The notes: generated by a model not told the origin, from the letters alone. A stretch of 64,000 nucleotides of DNA from Selenomonas ruminantium subsp. ruminantium ATCC 12561 (GCF_000424065.1 NZ_AUJE01000014.1:36326-100325); one strand, 5' to 3'; shown: positions 1-8,689, numbered from the stretch's first letter. A program made the numbers and translations.

Positions 1-36
1 TCATCTTGCTTATGTGGTAAAAGGATGGAGATAGTA

Positions 37-1485
37 ATGGCACAGAACAATGAAATCTTGGAAGGCGTATTAAATGAGTTTGCAAAGTTGGCAGCAATTC
101 CCCGTAAATCCGGTCATGAGCAGGCAGTCAGCGATTTTCTGAAAAAATATCTGACGGAGCTTGGCTTTGCCGTAACGCAGGACGAGAAGAATAATATTAT
201 TGCCGATAAGCCAGCTTGTGCGGGCTTCGAAAATGCTCCGTTGACCATTCTGCAGGGTCATATGGATATGGTCTGCGTGGCAGCAGAAGGTGTCGCCTTC
301 GACCCGCTTAAAGATGCCATCAAACTGGTGCGGGATGAAAAATTCCTGCGCGCTGATGGCACGAGCCTGGGGGCTGATGACGGTATTGGTGTCGCCGAAG
401 CCATTTACATTATGAAGAATGCCAAGGATCACGGCCCGCTGCGCATGATTGTCACTGTAGACGAGGAACAGGGGATGACCGGTGCGATTCATCTTGATGC
501 CAAGCATCTGCAGGATGCCAAGTTCCTGATTAACTGCGATTCGGAAAACTATGATGAACTGACAGTAGGCAGTGCCGGTAGTGTTAACCTCGACTTCTCG
601 CGTGAAATCAAATGGGTGAAGCCGGAAATGTCGGCGGCTTGGCAGATTGAGGTCAAGGGCCTTTTGGGTGGCCACTCAGGTGAACGCATCGGTGATGGCC
701 GCGGCAATGCTATCCGTACTTTGGCTATGACGCTTGCTGCACTTTCTGCTGAAGGTGAAGTGGAACTGGCTGCGTTTAACGGCGGCAAAGCACGTAATGC
801 TATCCCTGATGATGCTCGTATGACCATTGTTACAGATTTGGACAAGGCTGCTATCGAAAAGGTGCTCAAAGACCAGCAGGAACGTTTTAATAAAATGTAC
901 GGCAGTGTTGACCCCAATGCGCAGTTCGTGCTGAACAGTGCTGATGTGCCGGAACAGGTAATGAATGCCGGCGATATGACTCGTTTGATTCGTCTGCTGA
1001 CGATTCTGCATACGGGCACTTTTGCGATGTCTACGGTGATTCCGGGCCTTGTGGAAACTTCTGCCAACCTTGGTGTAGTGGAAACGACGGATACGGAAGT
1101 CAAGGTGCAGTATTTCCCGCGTTCTGCTGTAGACCAGAAGCTCGACGAATTCCGCTTTATGGCTGAAGAATGGGGAGCGCTCACCGGCTTTATGGCGCAT
1201 ATCGGCACGCAGTCTCCGGGCTGGAAGGAAAACAAGGACAGCAAGCTGGCCAAAATCATGGCTGACACCTTCAAGAAACAGAACGGCAAGGATATGAAGG
1301 TGGAAACCATTCATGCAGGCCTTGAATGCGGCTGGCATTTCCGTAAAAATCCGCAGCTTGATATGGTGTCCATCGGTGTAACGACCATGGATATTCACAG
1401 CCCGAAGGAACGTTTGTTGCTTGAAACGGTTAAACCGCAGGTGGATTTGATTGTGGAAACTTTGCATGAAATTGCAAAAATGTAA
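37..1485 (+). CDS. pepD: PepD-type aminoacyl-histidine dipeptidase (M20 metallopeptidase)
   Basis: Cytosolic zinc dipeptidase of the M20 family that cleaves Xaa-His and other dipeptides, supplying amino acids from imported peptides. Visible metal-site motifs are GHMDMV (about residue 74), GADDGIG (about 112) and DEEQGMTG (about 142), followed by the dimerisation insert and a C-terminal metal ligand region around HAGLECG. Length of about 482 residues is normal for PepD. The ATG at 37 is preferred because GGAG lies 6 nt upstream; an in-frame ATG at 25 has its purine run too close. The gene is followed by a strong terminator, so it ends its transcription unit. The family is clear; the substrate range is inferred. 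Confidence 0.93.
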   Translation: MAQNNEILEGVLNEFAKLAAIPRKSGHEQAVSDFLKKYLTELGFAVTQDEKNNIIADKPACAGFENAPLTILQGHMDMVCVAAEGVAFDPLKDAIKLVRDEKFLRADGTSLGADDGIGVAEAIYIMKNAKDHGPLRMIVTVDEEQGMTGAIHLDAKHLQDAKFLINCDSENYDELTVGSAGSVNLDFSREIKWVKPEMSAAWQIEVKGLLGGHSGERIGDGRGNAIRTLAMTLAALSAEGEVELAAFNGGKARNAIPDDARMTIVTDLDKAAIEKVLKDQQERFNKMYGSVDPNAQFVLNSADVPEQVMNAGDMTRLIRLLTILHTGTFAMSTVIPGLVETSANLGVVETTDTEVKVQYFPRSAVDQKLDEFRFMAEEWGALTGFMAHIGTQSPGWKENKDSKLAKIMADTFKKQNGKDMKVETIHAGLECGWHFRKNPQLDMVSIGVTTMDIHSPKERLLLETVKPQVDLIVETLHEIAKM

Positions 1486-1526
1486 GAGAACATAAAAAGG
1501 GGCTGTGAAGTATCCCTTTTATACAG

Positions 1527-1561
1527 AAAGTGCGTTGACATAAATTATCAACGCACTTTTT
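1527..1561 (+). terminator. Rho-independent terminator after pepD
   Basis: Perfect 12-bp stem AAAGTGCGTTGA / TCAACGCACTTT with a 9-nt loop and a T5 tail. It closes the pepD transcript and separates it from the structured element downstream. The reverse strand would also form a stem with a short T run. Confidence 0.88.
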
Positions 1562-1614
1562 GCAAATTGCAGTTTGCCAGTACGTGCTGAAATTTTTTTG
1601 TTACAGCTCAGTTT

Positions 1615-1809
1615 GGGCGGAGGTGGTAATACTTTTCGCCGTTGCACGAAATGACCCACAAGCAAAGGAATGCACTTTTTAGTTACCTGCGCCGGGCAAG
1701 ACCGGCGGCGCGTATGTTCAGCTCAATTTCTAGAAACTGTCGTTTGTGGGCCAGTCCTCACTGCGTTCGGACAGTCGTTCCACAGCGAAAAGCATCACCA
1801 CCTCCGCCC
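1615..1809 (-). ncRNA. Structured element, module A (unrecognised family)
   Basis: Read on the minus strand, the ends form a 25-bp stem (1785-1809 with 1615-1639) in which the only two irregular pairs become G-U wobbles, whereas the plus strand would have A-C mismatches. This favours the minus strand as the functional one. Inside are a hairpin with stem GTCC/GGAC and loop GAACGCAGTGA, and a second hairpin with stem GCGCCG/CGGCGC. Both recur in module B with changed stems. I do not recognise the family. It could be a non-coding RNA or a DNA-level hairpin element; expression is unknown. Confidence 0.55.
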
Positions 1810-1917
1810 TAAGTGATGTTCGTATAAAACGGCATTTTCGCGGTGACAAGCAGCAAGTACATCGATGTTCTTGTGACGGGAGCAACGAGTTCGTGGCAAT
1901 AGGCTAATCCGTAACTT

Positions 1918-2111
1918 GGGGCGAACGGGGAGTGCTTTTTCTGTTAGGAGCGACTGCCTGAACGCAGTGAAGGCCGGCCCCATGTAGAACGAGACTAGGA
2001 TAATACGCTGAAAGCAGCGCCGTTGGCCTGCCCGGCGCGAGTAACTGGACAGCTATTTTTTCCGAGGGGGTCGTTTAGCGGGAAACAGAAAAAGTACTCC
2101 CCGTTCGCCCC
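1918..2111 (+). ncRNA. Structured element, module B (inverted copy of module A)
   Basis: On the plus strand, 1918-1945 pairs with 2084-2111 as a 28-bp stem whose single irregular pair is a G-U wobble. The interior repeats the order seen in module A: a hairpin with stem GCCT/AGGC and the same loop GAACGCAGTGA, then a hairpin with stem GCGCCG/CGGCGC, then GAGTAACT. Stem bases differ from module A in a compensated way while the loop is identical, as expected for a conserved RNA fold. The downstream gene begins about 90 nt after the element, so a cis-regulatory role is possible but unproven. Confidence 0.55.
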
Positions 2112-2201
2112 TGACTACGTATGAACAAGATATCTTTACCACGAACTGAACTCCCCGACAAACTGCAATTTCACAGCTTCTTTATATTAGGAGATTCGTA
2201 A

Positions 2202-4013
2202 ATGGAAGAAAATAAAATTCTCTGGCTGGCTGTCAATGCCAAGTATTCTCATACCTCGCTGTCTGTCCGTTATTTGCGGCAGGCAGTGCCGGGCTCGGAA
2301 ATTATGGAATTGACGATTAATCATCAACTATTGGCCATGCTCGGGGAAATCTATAGTGCCCAGCCTAAGGTGCTGGGGATTTCCTGTTATATCTGGAATA
2401 TCGAACTGGTCAAGAGCCTGCTGAAACTTTTGCCTGCGGCTTTGCCGAATACCATCATCATCTGTGGCGGGCCGGAGGTTTCCTATGGCGTGGCTGAGTT
2501 CATGCAGGACTTTCCCATGATGGATTATGTGTGCCGTGGGGAAGGTGAAGCTGCCCTGCCGGAGTTGGCGAACTATTTGCAGCAGGCCGATTTTGACCGG
2601 TCAAAAGTCAACGGTCAGCTTGACCAGTCAGCGATTCCAGGCATTGCTTGGCGCAGTTTGACTGGTCAAATCAATGAGGGGCAGGATGTGACGGTGGCCG
2701 ATTTTGCGGGCAAGGTGCCCTTTGCCTATCGCGCGGAAGAAATGGCGGATATCAAGGAGCGGATTCTCTACTACGAAACCAGCCGCGGCTGTCCGTTTTC
2801 CTGTGCCTATTGTCTTTCCTGTGCGACGGCAGGCGTGCGCTTTTTGCCGTTGGAGCGGGTGTTTAAGGAACTGGATTTCTTTGTTGCTCATGATGTGCGG
2901 CAGGTGAAATTTGTTGACCGCACATTTAATGCCAAAAAAGCACATTTCCTGCCCATCTTGCAGTATTTACTGAAATTGCCCGCTGATTGCCGCACTAACT
3001 TCCATTTTGAAGTGGCCATTGATTATCTGGATGAAGAAGTCATGCAGGTGCTCGCGCAGCTGCCCAAGGGGCGTGTCCAGCTCGAAATTGGCATACAGTC
3101 CACCAATCCTGCGACGCTAAAGGCTGTTTCCCGCGTAAATCATTGGCAGGATATTGCCGACCATATCCAAAAGATAATGAGTTTCCATAATATGCACCTG
3201 CATGTGGATTTGATTATCGGCCTGCCGGGGGAGGGCATGGAATCCTTCCACAAGTCCTTCAATGATGTTTATGCTTTGCAGACGGATATGCTGCAGCTGG
3301 GCTTTTTGAAATTCCTCAAGGGGGCTGCGATGATGCAGCTGATTGAGACTTATCATTATCAGTATATGCCCATGGCACCTTATGAGGTACTGCAAAACGA
3401 TGCGTTGAGCTACGGCGAAATTCGCTGGTTCCACAGTTTTGAACAGGTCTTTGAACTCTATTATAATGCAGGTCGCTGTCGTAAGACGGCTAACTACCTG
3501 ATTCAGGAATGTGAGCGAGGGGATGCCTTTGCCTTTTGGCAGAAGTTCACCGACTGGTGGGAGGCGCAGGGCTTCCACAAAATCGGCCATAGCACCAAGA
3601 ATCTCTATGGCTATCTGCGGGATTTTGCGCTGGCGGCGTATGCTTTGCCTGCTGATTTGCTGGATAACTTACTGCGCTATGATGCCCTGCTCTCCGATGG
3701 CGGCAAAATCCGCCCGGAGAACCTCAATTGGAACCGCCTGCAGTATCAGGATATTACCGCTGATTTTTGGAAGGGCGCCCCGAGCCGCGTGCGGGCTTAC
3801 CTGCCGGATTACGAGTTCACCAACTGGCGGGATGTGAACAAGAAATACCATATTGAGGTCTTTGGCTATAATGTGATGTTGGCCAGTAAACATTTGACAG
3901 GACAAAAACGGATAGCTCAACAGACTGCCCTGTTGTTTGACTATACCGCAGACGAGCCAGTTTGCCAGCGGGTTGAACTGGAGATTGAAGTTGCTGCACA
4001 AGATGGTGTATAA
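2202..4013 (+). CDS. B12-binding-domain radical SAM protein, DUF4080 type
   Basis: Predicted radical-SAM enzyme of unknown substrate. An N-terminal cobalamin-binding-like domain (about residues 1-150, containing ICGGPEVSYG) precedes the radical-SAM core with the 4Fe-4S motif CPFSCAYC (about residues 201-208). The remaining half matches the long C-terminal region I associate with DUF4080 proteins. Length of 603 residues fits that family. The start is supported by TAGGAG upstream. The gene is followed after 42 bp by a second radical-SAM gene. Three TGACYRGTCA palindromes lie within 2594-2668 in the linker between the two domains, an unusual concentration. Family confidence is high; the reaction is unknown. 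Confidence 0.85.
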   Translation: MEENKILWLAVNAKYSHTSLSVRYLRQAVPGSEIMELTINHQLLAMLGEIYSAQPKVLGISCYIWNIELVKSLLKLLPAALPNTIIICGGPEVSYGVAEFMQDFPMMDYVCRGEGEAALPELANYLQQADFDRSKVNGQLDQSAIPGIAWRSLTGQINEGQDVTVADFAGKVPFAYRAEEMADIKERILYYETSRGCPFSCAYCLSCATAGVRFLPLERVFKELDFFVAHDVRQVKFVDRTFNAKKAHFLPILQYLLKLPADCRTNFHFEVAIDYLDEEVMQVLAQLPKGRVQLEIGIQSTNPATLKAVSRVNHWQDIADHIQKIMSFHNMHLHVDLIIGLPGEGMESFHKSFNDVYALQTDMLQLGFLKFLKGAAMMQLIETYHYQYMPMAPYEVLQNDALSYGEIRWFHSFEQVFELYYNAGRCRKTANYLIQECERGDAFAFWQKFTDWWEAQGFHKIGHSTKNLYGYLRDFALAAYALPADLLDNLLRYDALLSDGGKIRPENLNWNRLQYQDITADFWKGAPSRVRAYLPDYEFTNWRDVNKKYHIEVFGYNVMLASKHLTGQKRIAQQTALLFDYTADEPVCQRVELEIEVAAQDGV

Positions 4014-4055
4014 GAAAGTATATAAGAAAGTATATAAGGTATTGAAAGGTTATAA

Positions 4056-5015
4056 ATGGAACAGACAATATATCGGGCATTTTCCGATTATCTAAAAGAC
4101 CGCTACGGCGAGAAGGTTTATAAGCTGCCGATTGCGTTGCCCGTTACGTGCCCAAATCGAGACGGCACCTGTGGCAATGGCGGGGCAGGCTGCACGTTTT
4201 GCGGGGAGATTGGCACGGGGTATGAGAATCTGCCGGCTTCAATGACGATTACGGAGCAGATGGAGGCCAACAAGGCGCATATCGTGCCGAAGTACAAGGC
4301 GAAGAAGTTTATTCCCTATCTGCAGAATTTCAGCAACACCTACACCACGCCGGAAAAATTGGCGGCCTGGGTGGATGAAGCCGGAGCGCCGGAAGATGTG
4401 GTGGCGGTATATATCGCCACCCGTCCCGACTGCGTCAGTGACGAGCATTTGGCGGTGCTGCAGGAACAGAAGGAGAAACACAATATTGACATCTGTGTGG
4501 AACTGGGGCTGCAGAGCACCAATGTCCATACTTTGGTGGAGATTAATCGCGGCCATACGCTGGCAGAGCTTATCGATGCCATTTTGCGCATTAAGAAATT
4601 CGGTATGCAGTCCTGTGTTCATCTGATTCTGAATCTGCCCTGGGATGACGAGCTGGATGTGATTGAGGATGCGAAGATTTTGTCGGCGTTGGGCGTTGAC
4701 CAGGTGAAGCTGCATGCCTTGTATATCGTCAAGGGCACAGCTATGGCAAAAGATTATGAGGCGGGCAAAATCAAAATGATTACCCTGCCGGAATATGAAG
4801 ACCGCGTGATTAAGTTTTTGGAACACCTCTCGCCGGATATTGTTCTGCAGCGCATTATCGGCCGGGCACCGGAGGAAAATACCCTCTTTTCCAACTGGCA
4901 TACGGGCTGGTGGAAAATCCGCGACCACATCATCAATGTAATGCGGCAGGAGGGACGCTATCAGGGGCGGCTGTGTGATTATCTTAATGGCAAGGCTGTG
5001 CGAAAATTGTGCTAA
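4056..5015 (+). CDS. TIGR01212/YhcC-family radical SAM protein
   Basis: Radical-SAM protein of the YhcC (TIGR01212) type. The signature is the N-terminal CPNRDGTCGNGGAGCTFCG region (about residues 31-49), in which the cluster cysteines are spaced more widely than in classical CxxxCxxC enzymes. The (beta-alpha)6 core follows, with ELGLQSTN and HLILNLP. Length of 319 residues is typical. The product and substrate of this family are not established to my knowledge. The gene begins with AAAGG upstream and probably shares a transcript with the preceding radical-SAM gene. The 42-bp spacer contains a short tandem repeat of TAAGAAAGTATA. Confidence 0.86.
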   Translation: MEQTIYRAFSDYLKDRYGEKVYKLPIALPVTCPNRDGTCGNGGAGCTFCGEIGTGYENLPASMTITEQMEANKAHIVPKYKAKKFIPYLQNFSNTYTTPEKLAAWVDEAGAPEDVVAVYIATRPDCVSDEHLAVLQEQKEKHNIDICVELGLQSTNVHTLVEINRGHTLAELIDAILRIKKFGMQSCVHLILNLPWDDELDVIEDAKILSALGVDQVKLHALYIVKGTAMAKDYEAGKIKMITLPEYEDRVIKFLEHLSPDIVLQRIIGRAPEENTLFSNWHTGWWKIRDHIINVMRQEGRYQGRLCDYLNGKAVRKLC

Positions 5016-5112
5016 ATTATATGGATTTTTATGTATAGAGCAGGAAATTCAGCGTTAAAGGTGTAATTAACTATGTAGTGTAGTGAATCTATATAAGTGT
5101 GGTGGTTGACCG

Positions 5113-7140
5113 ATGTTTCATTCAATAAAATTTCAAATACTGGCCATGTGTATGACCTTTATGCTGATACTGGCTTTGGGGATGGGCTCGGTCAGCGTGA
5201 TGACCATTGACCGGTTGACGGGAGAACATGAGGCGGAGAACCTTAACCGCGTAGCGGAGAATCAGCGGGCGGTTATCAACACGCAGCTGATTCATGCCGA
5301 GGATGTGACCAAGTTCGTTGCCAATGAGGTAAAGCTGCAGGTTGCAGCGGCACCGGGATTGCCGGATAAGGAAATGCGGGAATTTTTGAGCCGCAGTGCA
5401 AAGCAGGCGTTTCAGAATGCAGTAGGCAATATGGATGTCGTATGTTCCTACTATGTCTATTATGCCGATGAGCTTAATGGCAGCGAGGAAAATTTGTGGC
5501 GTGTGCGGCCGGCCGAAGGCGAAGATTTTGAGGACAGGCCGCTCGGTCTGGTTTCGTCCTATGCTGCGGATGATGTGGCGCATACCAGCTGGTATAAACT
5601 GCCGGTAGAAAAAGGTCATGGGATGTGGGTACCGCCTTATTACTACGATGTGCAGGGGCGCTATCTGCTGTCTTATGTAACGCCGGTTTACAAGGATAAA
5701 AAACTCGTCGCGGTAATCGGTGTGGATTTGGATTTTCGTCAGCTGTTGTCACGCATAGAACATGTTCCGTCCTACAATTCGGGGCAGGCTTTTCTGACGG
5801 ATTTATCCGGACGCATTCATTATACGTTGGAAAATCCGGATGGCATTGAGTCAACCCGTGGCGGTCAGCTGATTTCCAGTACAGGTAAATTCTTTGTGCC
5901 CAATACGCACAGCAAGGAACTCATGCGCTACAACTGGAGCGGCAAAGAATACGATATGGCGGTGGTCAGTCTGCGCAATGAGCTGGCTCTGATGGTGGCA
6001 GCACCTGTACATGAAACCTATGCAGAAGCCATGTATAAAATCATTCAGCTCTGTGAAATATTCCTGCTCCTCGTGGTGGTTTCGGCAGTATTTTGCTTTT
6101 TGGTGAGCACGCGCATGACGAAAAAACTGACGCGTCTTACGGAAGTATCGTATGAGGTGGCGGCCGGCAAGTTTGATGTGGCTGTGCCTGAGGGCGGCAA
6201 CGATGAAATCGGTGATTTGTGCCGGGCTTTTGCCAATGCGGCCAGTCAGTTGAAGCGCAATCAGGAGGAAATGGAGAAGCGAACCTACCATGATGCGCTG
6301 ACGGGCTTATTTAACCGCTTTGGTGTGGAGCGGGAACTCAAGGGCTGGTGGACGGACGCCAAAACGGCGGTGATGATGACACTGGATATTGATGATTTTA
6401 AGTTCATCAATGATTTGTATGGTCATGCCATCGGGGATGAGGTGCTGAAAAAACTGTCCCGGATTTTGCTTTCCTATTTCGGTGATGTGGGCATTGTGGG
6501 ACGCAATGGCGGTGATGAATTCATCGTCATATTGAAGGATATCTCTGTGGTAGAGGCTGAAAAACGGATTGCCGATTTCTGCAGCCTGCCAAAGAGTTTT
6601 ACGGTCGGTGAGCGGGGCAAGACATTCTCGGTTTCTGTGGGCGTCTCGATATATCCCGATTTAGCTGAAGACTTGACTGCTCTGTTCCGGCAGTCGGACG
6701 AAGCACTTTATGGCGTGAAGCTCAAGGGTAAGAATGGCTATGTGATTTATGATGCGGAGCTGGAGCAGCAGGTTATGCGGACAAGATTGGGCTTTAATCT
6801 GCACAATGTCAGCTGCAATCTGCCGGCGGCTATTTTGATTTACAAGATTGACCCGCAGAATACCTTGCTTTATGCGAGTGGTGAGCTCTTGCGGCTGACG
6901 GGGGATGAAAGCTTGGATGCCCTGCAGCAGCGGACGGATGGTTCTGCCTTGGCTTTAGTGGATGAAAAGGAGCGAAATATCTTCCATAAGGAGAGCGAAA
7001 GCGAGAATACGAAAATATTCCGCTATCATCTGCAGAATGTGCAGCGGGGAGCGGTGGAAGTGGAAATCTGTCATCGCTTGGAGCTGCATCCTCTGTATGG
7101 AACGATATGTTATGCCGTAATGTTGGAGCGGGAAAAGTAA
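5113..7140 (+). CDS. Membrane-anchored diguanylate cyclase with sensor and C-terminal PAS-like domain
   Basis: Predicted c-di-GMP synthase. Order: transmembrane segment (about residues 7-30), extracytoplasmic Cache-like sensor (about 35-300), second transmembrane segment (about 309-331), HAMP (about 332-385), GGDEF domain with intact GGDEF at residues 466-470, and a C-terminal PAS-like extension of about 120 residues with AAILIYKIDPQNTLLY. Most GGDEF proteins of this layout end after the cyclase domain, so the trailing PAS-like part is a variation that could sense a second ligand. No EAL domain is present. It is probably a single-gene unit ending at a strong hairpin shared with the convergent neighbour. 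Confidence 0.88.
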   Translation: MFHSIKFQILAMCMTFMLILALGMGSVSVMTIDRLTGEHEAENLNRVAENQRAVINTQLIHAEDVTKFVANEVKLQVAAAPGLPDKEMREFLSRSAKQAFQNAVGNMDVVCSYYVYYADELNGSEENLWRVRPAEGEDFEDRPLGLVSSYAADDVAHTSWYKLPVEKGHGMWVPPYYYDVQGRYLLSYVTPVYKDKKLVAVIGVDLDFRQLLSRIEHVPSYNSGQAFLTDLSGRIHYTLENPDGIESTRGGQLISSTGKFFVPNTHSKELMRYNWSGKEYDMAVVSLRNELALMVAAPVHETYAEAMYKIIQLCEIFLLLVVVSAVFCFLVSTRMTKKLTRLTEVSYEVAAGKFDVAVPEGGNDEIGDLCRAFANAASQLKRNQEEMEKRTYHDALTGLFNRFGVERELKGWWTDAKTAVMMTLDIDDFKFINDLYGHAIGDEVLKKLSRILLSYFGDVGIVGRNGGDEFIVILKDISVVEAEKRIADFCSLPKSFTVGERGKTFSVSVGVSIYPDLAEDLTALFRQSDEALYGVKLKGKNGYVIYDAELEQQVMRTRLGFNLHNVSCNLPAAILIYKIDPQNTLLYASGELLRLTGDESLDALQQRTDGSALALVDEKERNIFHKESESENTKIFRYHLQNVQRGAVEVEICHRLELHPLYGTICYAVMLEREK

Positions 7141-7146
7141 ATACAG

Positions 7147-7184
7147 CAAGAGCGGATGCCAAATATCGGCATCCGCTCTTGTTG
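7147..7184. terminator. Bidirectional terminator between convergent genes
   Basis: A 14-bp stem, CAAGAGCGGATGCC with GGCATCCGCTCTTG, and a 7-nt loop lies between the ends of the GGDEF gene and the minus-strand SpeD-like gene. It can serve both transcripts; T-rich tails are short on each side. Confidence 0.75.
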
Positions 7185-7200
7185 TATGGATAAAATTCAG

Positions 7201-7665
7201 TTATTGCTGATTGTTGTTGCGCCGGGCTAAAATGCGAATGACCTTGGCGCCGGTGTTGTGGATTTTGCGCAAGGGCGCAACTTTTGTCTTTACCTTGGGT
7301 TTGATTTCCTTCGGTGCACCGAAATCTCCACGTTTTAAGACCGTGGTCTTGGTCTTATCCGGTTTGAAGAAATTGCGTATAGCCTGACCAAGTTTATCCG
7401 GCTCGGCATCCTCCTGACAGAGGAAGACATCCAAAGCTACATATTTGAGCTGAGGATAGACATGCAGGGTAATATGCCCTTTGTCCAGTGCCAGAATGAA
7501 TACAGCGTGTTCGCTGTCCGGAGATTCCGTAACACAGCTGCTCAGCTTCATTTGCAAATCCTGTAAAATGGTCTTGAGCATATCCAAAATGAGTTCTTTA
7601 TCGGTTAATTGATTGTTTTGACAGTTAAATAAATCCGCGGTCAAATGCCGGGCAAGTATTTTCAT
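7201..7665 (-). CDS. S-adenosylmethionine decarboxylase (SpeD)-like protein lacking the pyruvoyl-forming serine
   Basis: The first 115 or so of 154 residues align by eye with bacterial SpeD/SpeH, whose proenzyme self-cleaves at a Glu-Ser bond to create a pyruvoyl cofactor. The family motif SESHLTIHSFPE is here LDKGHITLHVYPQ: the cleavage serine is Gly (codon ggg) and the preceding Glu is Lys. The downstream catalytic-type His (in TLHVYP) and Cys (in DVFLCQ) remain. The C-terminus is a Lys/Arg-rich tail absent from standard SpeD. Self-processing therefore looks impossible. The protein may be a regulatory pseudoenzyme, comparable in principle to the dead AdoMetDC prozyme of trypanosomes. No speE or other polyamine gene lies nearby. 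Confidence 0.8.
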   Translation of the reverse strand: MKILARHLTADLFNCQNNQLTDKELILDMLKTILQDLQMKLSSCVTESPDSEHAVFILALDKGHITLHVYPQLKYVALDVFLCQEDAEPDKLGQAIRNFFKPDKTKTTVLKRGDFGAPKEIKPKVKTKVAPLRKIHNTGAKVIRILARRNNNQQ

Positions 7666-7819
7666 GTTTTAATCCGCTCCCTTCCCTATGACATAACCTA
7701 TATTATAGTGGATAAGCAGGGGGCTAGTCAAATTTATTCTCGCAAAGAGAGGAGGATTTCTTGCGTTATAGAGCAAAAATTGATATTCTATTAGAAGTTG
7801 ATTGAATGGGAGTGTGCAG

Positions 7820-8689
7820 ATGGTTACAGTAGAAGCAAATGCCAAGATAAATTTGACGCTGGATATATTGGGCAAGCGTCCGGATGGTTTTCATGAAGTG
7901 GCTATGGTCATGCAAACCATAGGTCTTCATGACACGCTGGTGATGGAAAAAACGGAACGGGATATCGAGCTGAGCATTAACGTGCCCTGGCTGAAGGCGG
8001 ATGAAAAGAATCTGGCCTGGCGGGCGGCAGAGCTTATACGGCAGGAATACGGCCTTGAGGGAGGCGTGCGCATTGAACTGACAAAGCGTATCCCTGTTGC
8101 GGCAGGTCTTGCCGGCGGCAGCGCAGATGCAGCGGCTGTGTTCAAGGGCATGAATGATTTATATGGACTGCAGCTCGATGAGGAAAAACTCTGTGAACTG
8201 GGGGCGCGTCTGGGCTCGGATATTCCCTTCTGCATTATGGGCGGCACCATGCTGGCTACGGGGCGCGGAGAAGTGCTGACGAGGCTTTCTGATATGCCGG
8301 AAACCTGGGTGGTGCTCGCTAAACCGCGCATTTCGGTGTCCACGGCCTGGGCTTATCAGAATTATGATGAACAGGGCGCAGAGCGTCATCCGGATAATGA
8401 AGCCATCAAGCAGGCCATAGACTGCGGCAATCGAAAAGCTGTAGCCGGGTTATTGTGTAATGTGCTGGAAAGTGTTACTATAAAGAAGTATGACGTGATT
8501 GCAGAATATAAGCAGATGATGCTGGACAAGGGCGCGATGGCCAGCATGATGTCCGGCAGCGGCCCGACTGTCTTCGGCCTGGCAAAAAGCCGGGAACAGG
8601 CGGAGGCCATTGCCGATGTTCTGCGGCAGGAAACCAATGCGGATGTCTTTGTCACCCGTACATTTCAAATGAATCGAAGAAAAGCGTAA
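7820..8689 (+). CDS. ispE: 4-diphosphocytidyl-2-C-methyl-D-erythritol kinase
   Basis: GHMP-family kinase phosphorylating CDP-methylerythritol in the MEP isoprenoid pathway, in the cytosol. The ATP-binding loop is PVAAGLAGGSADAAA (about residues 92-106), the N-terminus ANAKINLTLDILGKR is typical, and MMSGSGPTVFG forms the C-terminal GHMP motif. Length of about 290 residues is normal. The ATG at 7820 is chosen because GGGAG lies 7 nt upstream; an in-frame TTG at 7802 lacks a good site. The gene is divergent from the SpeD-like gene and is followed after 23 bp by a GntR regulator. Confidence 0.95.
   Translation: MVTVEANAKINLTLDILGKRPDGFHEVAMVMQTIGLHDTLVMEKTERDIELSINVPWLKADEKNLAWRAAELIRQEYGLEGGVRIELTKRIPVAAGLAGGSADAAAVFKGMNDLYGLQLDEEKLCELGARLGSDIPFCIMGGTMLATGRGEVLTRLSDMPETWVVLAKPRISVSTAWAYQNYDEQGAERHPDNEAIKQAIDCGNRKAVAGLLCNVLESVTIKKYDVIAEYKQMMLDKGAMASMMSGSGPTVFGLAKSREQAEAIADVLRQETNADVFVTRTFQMNRRKA

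Larger units (their letters stand above)
1564..2171. repeat. Gene-free inverted-repeat region enclosing two structured modules
   Basis: The stretch between pepD and the next gene has no convincing ORF. It is bounded by a 13-bp inverted repeat, AAATTGCAGTTTG at 1564-1576 and CAAACTGCAATTT at 2159-2171. Inside lie two related modules of about 195 bp in opposite orientation (1615-1809 and 1918-2111), separated by about 108 bp with no recognisable gene. The symmetry suggests a MITE-like insertion or a duplicated structured RNA, but no transposase or target-site duplication was identified. Confidence 0.7.

Noticed and set aside
1795..1983. 62-codon minus-strand ORF in the structured region
   Set aside because: It spans parts of both structured modules, has no family resemblance, and its sequence is explained by the inverted-repeat architecture.
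4009..4040. Short tandem repeat of TAAGAAAGTATA at the end of the first radical-SAM gene
   Set aside because: Only about two and a half units. It overlaps the stop codon and the next leader, and there is no evidence of function.
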